A model generated the notes under the pieces. That model saw only the letters and a list, made by a program, of their open reading frames with translations, made no database searches and had not been told where the DNA came from. A DNA stretch of 64,000 bases. Origin: Sulfurospirillum sp001602955. Its GTDB lineage: Bacteria > Campylobacterota > Campylobacteria > Campylobacterales > Sulfurospirillaceae. The stretch is from assembly GCA_001602955.1 (NCBI GenBank), contig LVAC01000023.1, forward strand, positions 1-64,000. Direction: 5' to 3'. Below are positions 62,608-64,000 of this stretch, in pieces (positions within the stretch are counted from its first letter, which is position 1; every line of letters begins with the position of its first letter). The position numbers and the translations under genes are program-made.

Positions 62608-63002
62608 GCTCTTTGCTCCTGCTCTCGCATCTTTCGATACACCGCTTCGTATTTTTCGATCTCCTCGGGAAAGGCTTTTTTGCGTACGGAAAGATAATGC
62701 TCTTTCCCAAACGGAAAGATTGTCGCATACACCCAATAATGTTGCCCGCTTTTAGAACTGTTTTTCACAAATCCTTGCCATACTTTTCCCTGTTTGATCG
62801 TCTCCCAAAGCTCTTTAAATGCGGCTTTTGGCATATCGGGGTGGCGAATGATGTTGTGCGGTTGTCCAATCAGTTCTTCCAAAGAGTAACCCGAAACGTG
62901 TACAAACGCTTTGTCGGCAAATACGATATGCCCCCTCGCGTCCGTTTCGGAAACCAATAAGGTCGTATCGTCCAATACGATTTCATTTCCTTTCGTCTGC
63001 AT
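62604..63002 (-). CDS. Aer/CetB-type PAS domain protein
   Basis: A 132-residue stand-alone PAS protein. LVSETDARGHIVFADKAF (about 16-33), then NIIRHPDMPKAAFKELW and KNSSKSGQHYWV match the FAD-binding PAS domain of the aerotaxis receptor Aer; the Trp after KELW is the type of residue that packs the flavin. No membrane or MCP domain. It overlaps the following chemoreceptor gene by 4 bases, so the two proteins likely form a split redox/energy-taxis receptor, like CetB-CetA of C. jejuni. ATG 63002 is chosen over the longer frame from 63041. Confidence 0.88.
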   Translation of the reverse strand: MQTKGNEIVLDDTTLLVSETDARGHIVFADKAFVHVSGYSLEELIGQPHNIIRHPDMPKAAFKELWETIKQGKVWQGFVKNSSKSGQHYWVYATIFPFGKEHYLSVRKKAFPEEIEKYEAVYRKMREQEQRA

Positions 63003-63138
63003 CGTGAAAAATCCTTTCAATCCACATAATTCTCTGAGCATTGTAACATTTTCTTTTGCGAAGCAGGTAACGTTTTTTTAATCGTCGCCTTCGTCCACGC
63101 TTTTTGGCTGAATTTACGCTTCATTAACCGTCTCTACG

Positions 63139-63144
63139 CTACAA
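63139..63144 (+). promoter_or_regulatory. -10 box of the efflux adaptor gene
   Basis: TACAAT in GCTACAATAATAG, 45 bases before the ATG at 63189; AAGGA ribosome site at 63178-63182. Confidence 0.5.
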
Positions 63145-63188
63145 TAATAGAACATGTCACATCTTTTAAAACGCACTAAGGATTCTTC

Positions 63189-64000
63189 ATGACGTTTTTC
63201 GATTTCCGTCGACGACTTTTTTTCGTTCTGTTTTGCCTCGTCGCCCCGCTGATCGCCCAAGAAGCCAAAACACCCGATGCCAATGCCGCATCGCCTTTGG
63301 TAGACGTTTATCGCATTTTTAAACCCCAAGAAGAAGCAATTACGTTGATCTATCCCGCCAAAACGATCAGTGCCCAAAGCGTGACGCTCAAAGCCAGAGC
63401 CAACGGACTTTTACTCAAAAAATTTTTTAACGAAGGCGATTTTGTCAAAGAAGGCGACGTTCTTTACAAAATCGAATCGGATACCTACGAAGCCGCTTTA
63501 AACCAAGCCAAAGCCAACGTCGCAAACGCAAACGTGCAAGAGCACAAAACGCGCAAAGATTGGGAGCGCATTCAAACGCTTTTTGAAACGGGTGCTTCGA
63601 GCGAACAAGAAAAAGACGCCGCTTATTTTGCTTTTGAAAGTGCCAAAGCCGCGCTTAAAAGTGCCGAGGCTAGTCTCCAAAACGCGATGATTGCCCTTGA
63701 TCGTACGACGATCAAAGCTCCTATCGGCGGCATGACGGGACTTAAATTGATCGACGTAGGCTCTTTGGTAACGGAAGGAACGCCTTTAGTCGACATTACG
63801 CAAATAGCTCCCTTACATGTCGAATTTTCCATTCCCGATAGCGACGTTATGCGTCAAAAATATGCTATCAAAAACGGCTCGTGGGCAAAACCCGCCGACG
63901 GAAAGATCAAAGCTTCGCTGATGGTAGGCGAACACCCGTTAAAAGAGATCGGCACGGTCGATTTTTTCGACAACTCGCTCAATGCCAAAACCGGTTCGCT
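63189..64000 (+). CDS. RND efflux periplasmic adaptor (membrane fusion protein), cut by window end
   Basis: Open to the last base of the window (270 codons, no stop). Signal peptide MTFFDFRRRLFFVLFCLVAP...IAQ (about 1-24), then the membrane-proximal and biotinyl-lipoyl strands (AKTISAQSVTLKARANGLL, GDFVKEGDVLYKIES), a coiled-coil hairpin (about 97-160) and the second lipoyl half TTIKAPIGGMTGLKLIDVGSLV. This is the AcrA/MexA-type adaptor that links an RND pump to an outer-membrane channel; pump and channel genes should follow outside the window. Substrate unknown. Confidence 0.92.
   Translation, partial: MTFFDFRRRLFFVLFCLVAPLIAQEAKTPDANAASPLVDVYRIFKPQEEAITLIYPAKTISAQSVTLKARANGLLLKKFFNEGDFVKEGDVLYKIESDTYEAALNQAKANVANANVQEHKTRKDWERIQTLFETGASSEQEKDAAYFAFESAKAALKSAEASLQNAMIALDRTTIKAPIGGMTGLKLIDVGSLVTEGTPLVDITQIAPLHVEFSIPDSDVMRQKYAIKNGSWAKPADGKIKASLMVGEHPLKEIGTVDFFDNSLNAKTGS

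Noticed and set aside
1..64000. CRISPR array, transposase, integrase or phage genes
   Set aside because: No spaced direct repeats, no transposase- or integrase-like translation and no insertion-sequence ends were seen.

Overview
This window looks like a chromosomal segment of a Campylobacterota bacterium, most likely Sulfurospirillum or a close relative. Three things point there: core-gene order that I recall from Campylobacter jejuni (yggT-slt-lipoprotein-mobB-fbp-metG; tatD-mltD-rlpA-kdsC-lptC-lptA-engB-mrdA; amiA-tyrS-spoT-rpoZ-pyrH-envC-ftsX-ftsE-trmB-FN3-rluD-rodA), TATAAT/TACAAT -10 boxes without clear -35 boxes, and a long-form TrmB and short-form Adk. Species assignment is inference.

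Layout. 1-5260 is an accessory region: a DASS-type organic anion importer, an orphan OmpR-type regulator, an OprD-like outer-membrane porin and a secreted alpha/beta hydrolase, followed by a candidate 33-residue membrane peptide. 5415-16552 (+) holds a glutaminyl-tRNA synthetase with a YqeY tail, an overlapping degenerate GluRS-like protein, YggT, a lytic transglycosylase, MobB, fructose bisphosphatase, a small Cys protein, MetRS, a MurF-N-like protein, YbeY and a DJ-1 protein. 16562-26037 (-) is a 12-gene envelope operon running from a two-receiver GGDEF regulator through TatD, MltD, RlpA, HisB, KdsC, LptC, LptA, EngB, an acetyltransferase and an MreD-like protein to PBP2. 26155-31817 has lactate permease, RecN/NadK, a lipoprotein and a membrane diguanylate cyclase. 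31963-35060 (+) is AspS, Adk and a MoCF/CinA-like protein.

35020-48246 (-) is a long housekeeping and divisome cluster: amidase, FabK/NMO-like oxidoreductase, TyrS, SpoT, RpoZ, PyrH, EnvC-like, FtsX, FtsE, TrmB, FN3 lipoprotein, RluD. Divergent from it lie RodA, a CAU tRNA, a small secreted protein, TrkA/TrkH and LrgA/LrgB. 54334-64000 has a class V aminotransferase, the flagellar kinase FlgS, DnaE, a FlxA-like flagellar-type protein with a sigma28-like promoter, an Aer/CetB-type PAS protein paired with a Cache chemoreceptor, and the start of an RND efflux adaptor cut by the window edge.

No CRISPR array, insertion sequence, prophage or rRNA was seen. The three items most worth a second look are the GlnRS-YqeY plus catalytically dead GluRS pair where Campylobacter carries gltX2; a dispersed over-represented word (TTGACATGTAARG-like) that also forms a 36-bp perfect palindrome after the FlxA-like gene; and the importer/porin/secreted hydrolase cassette.
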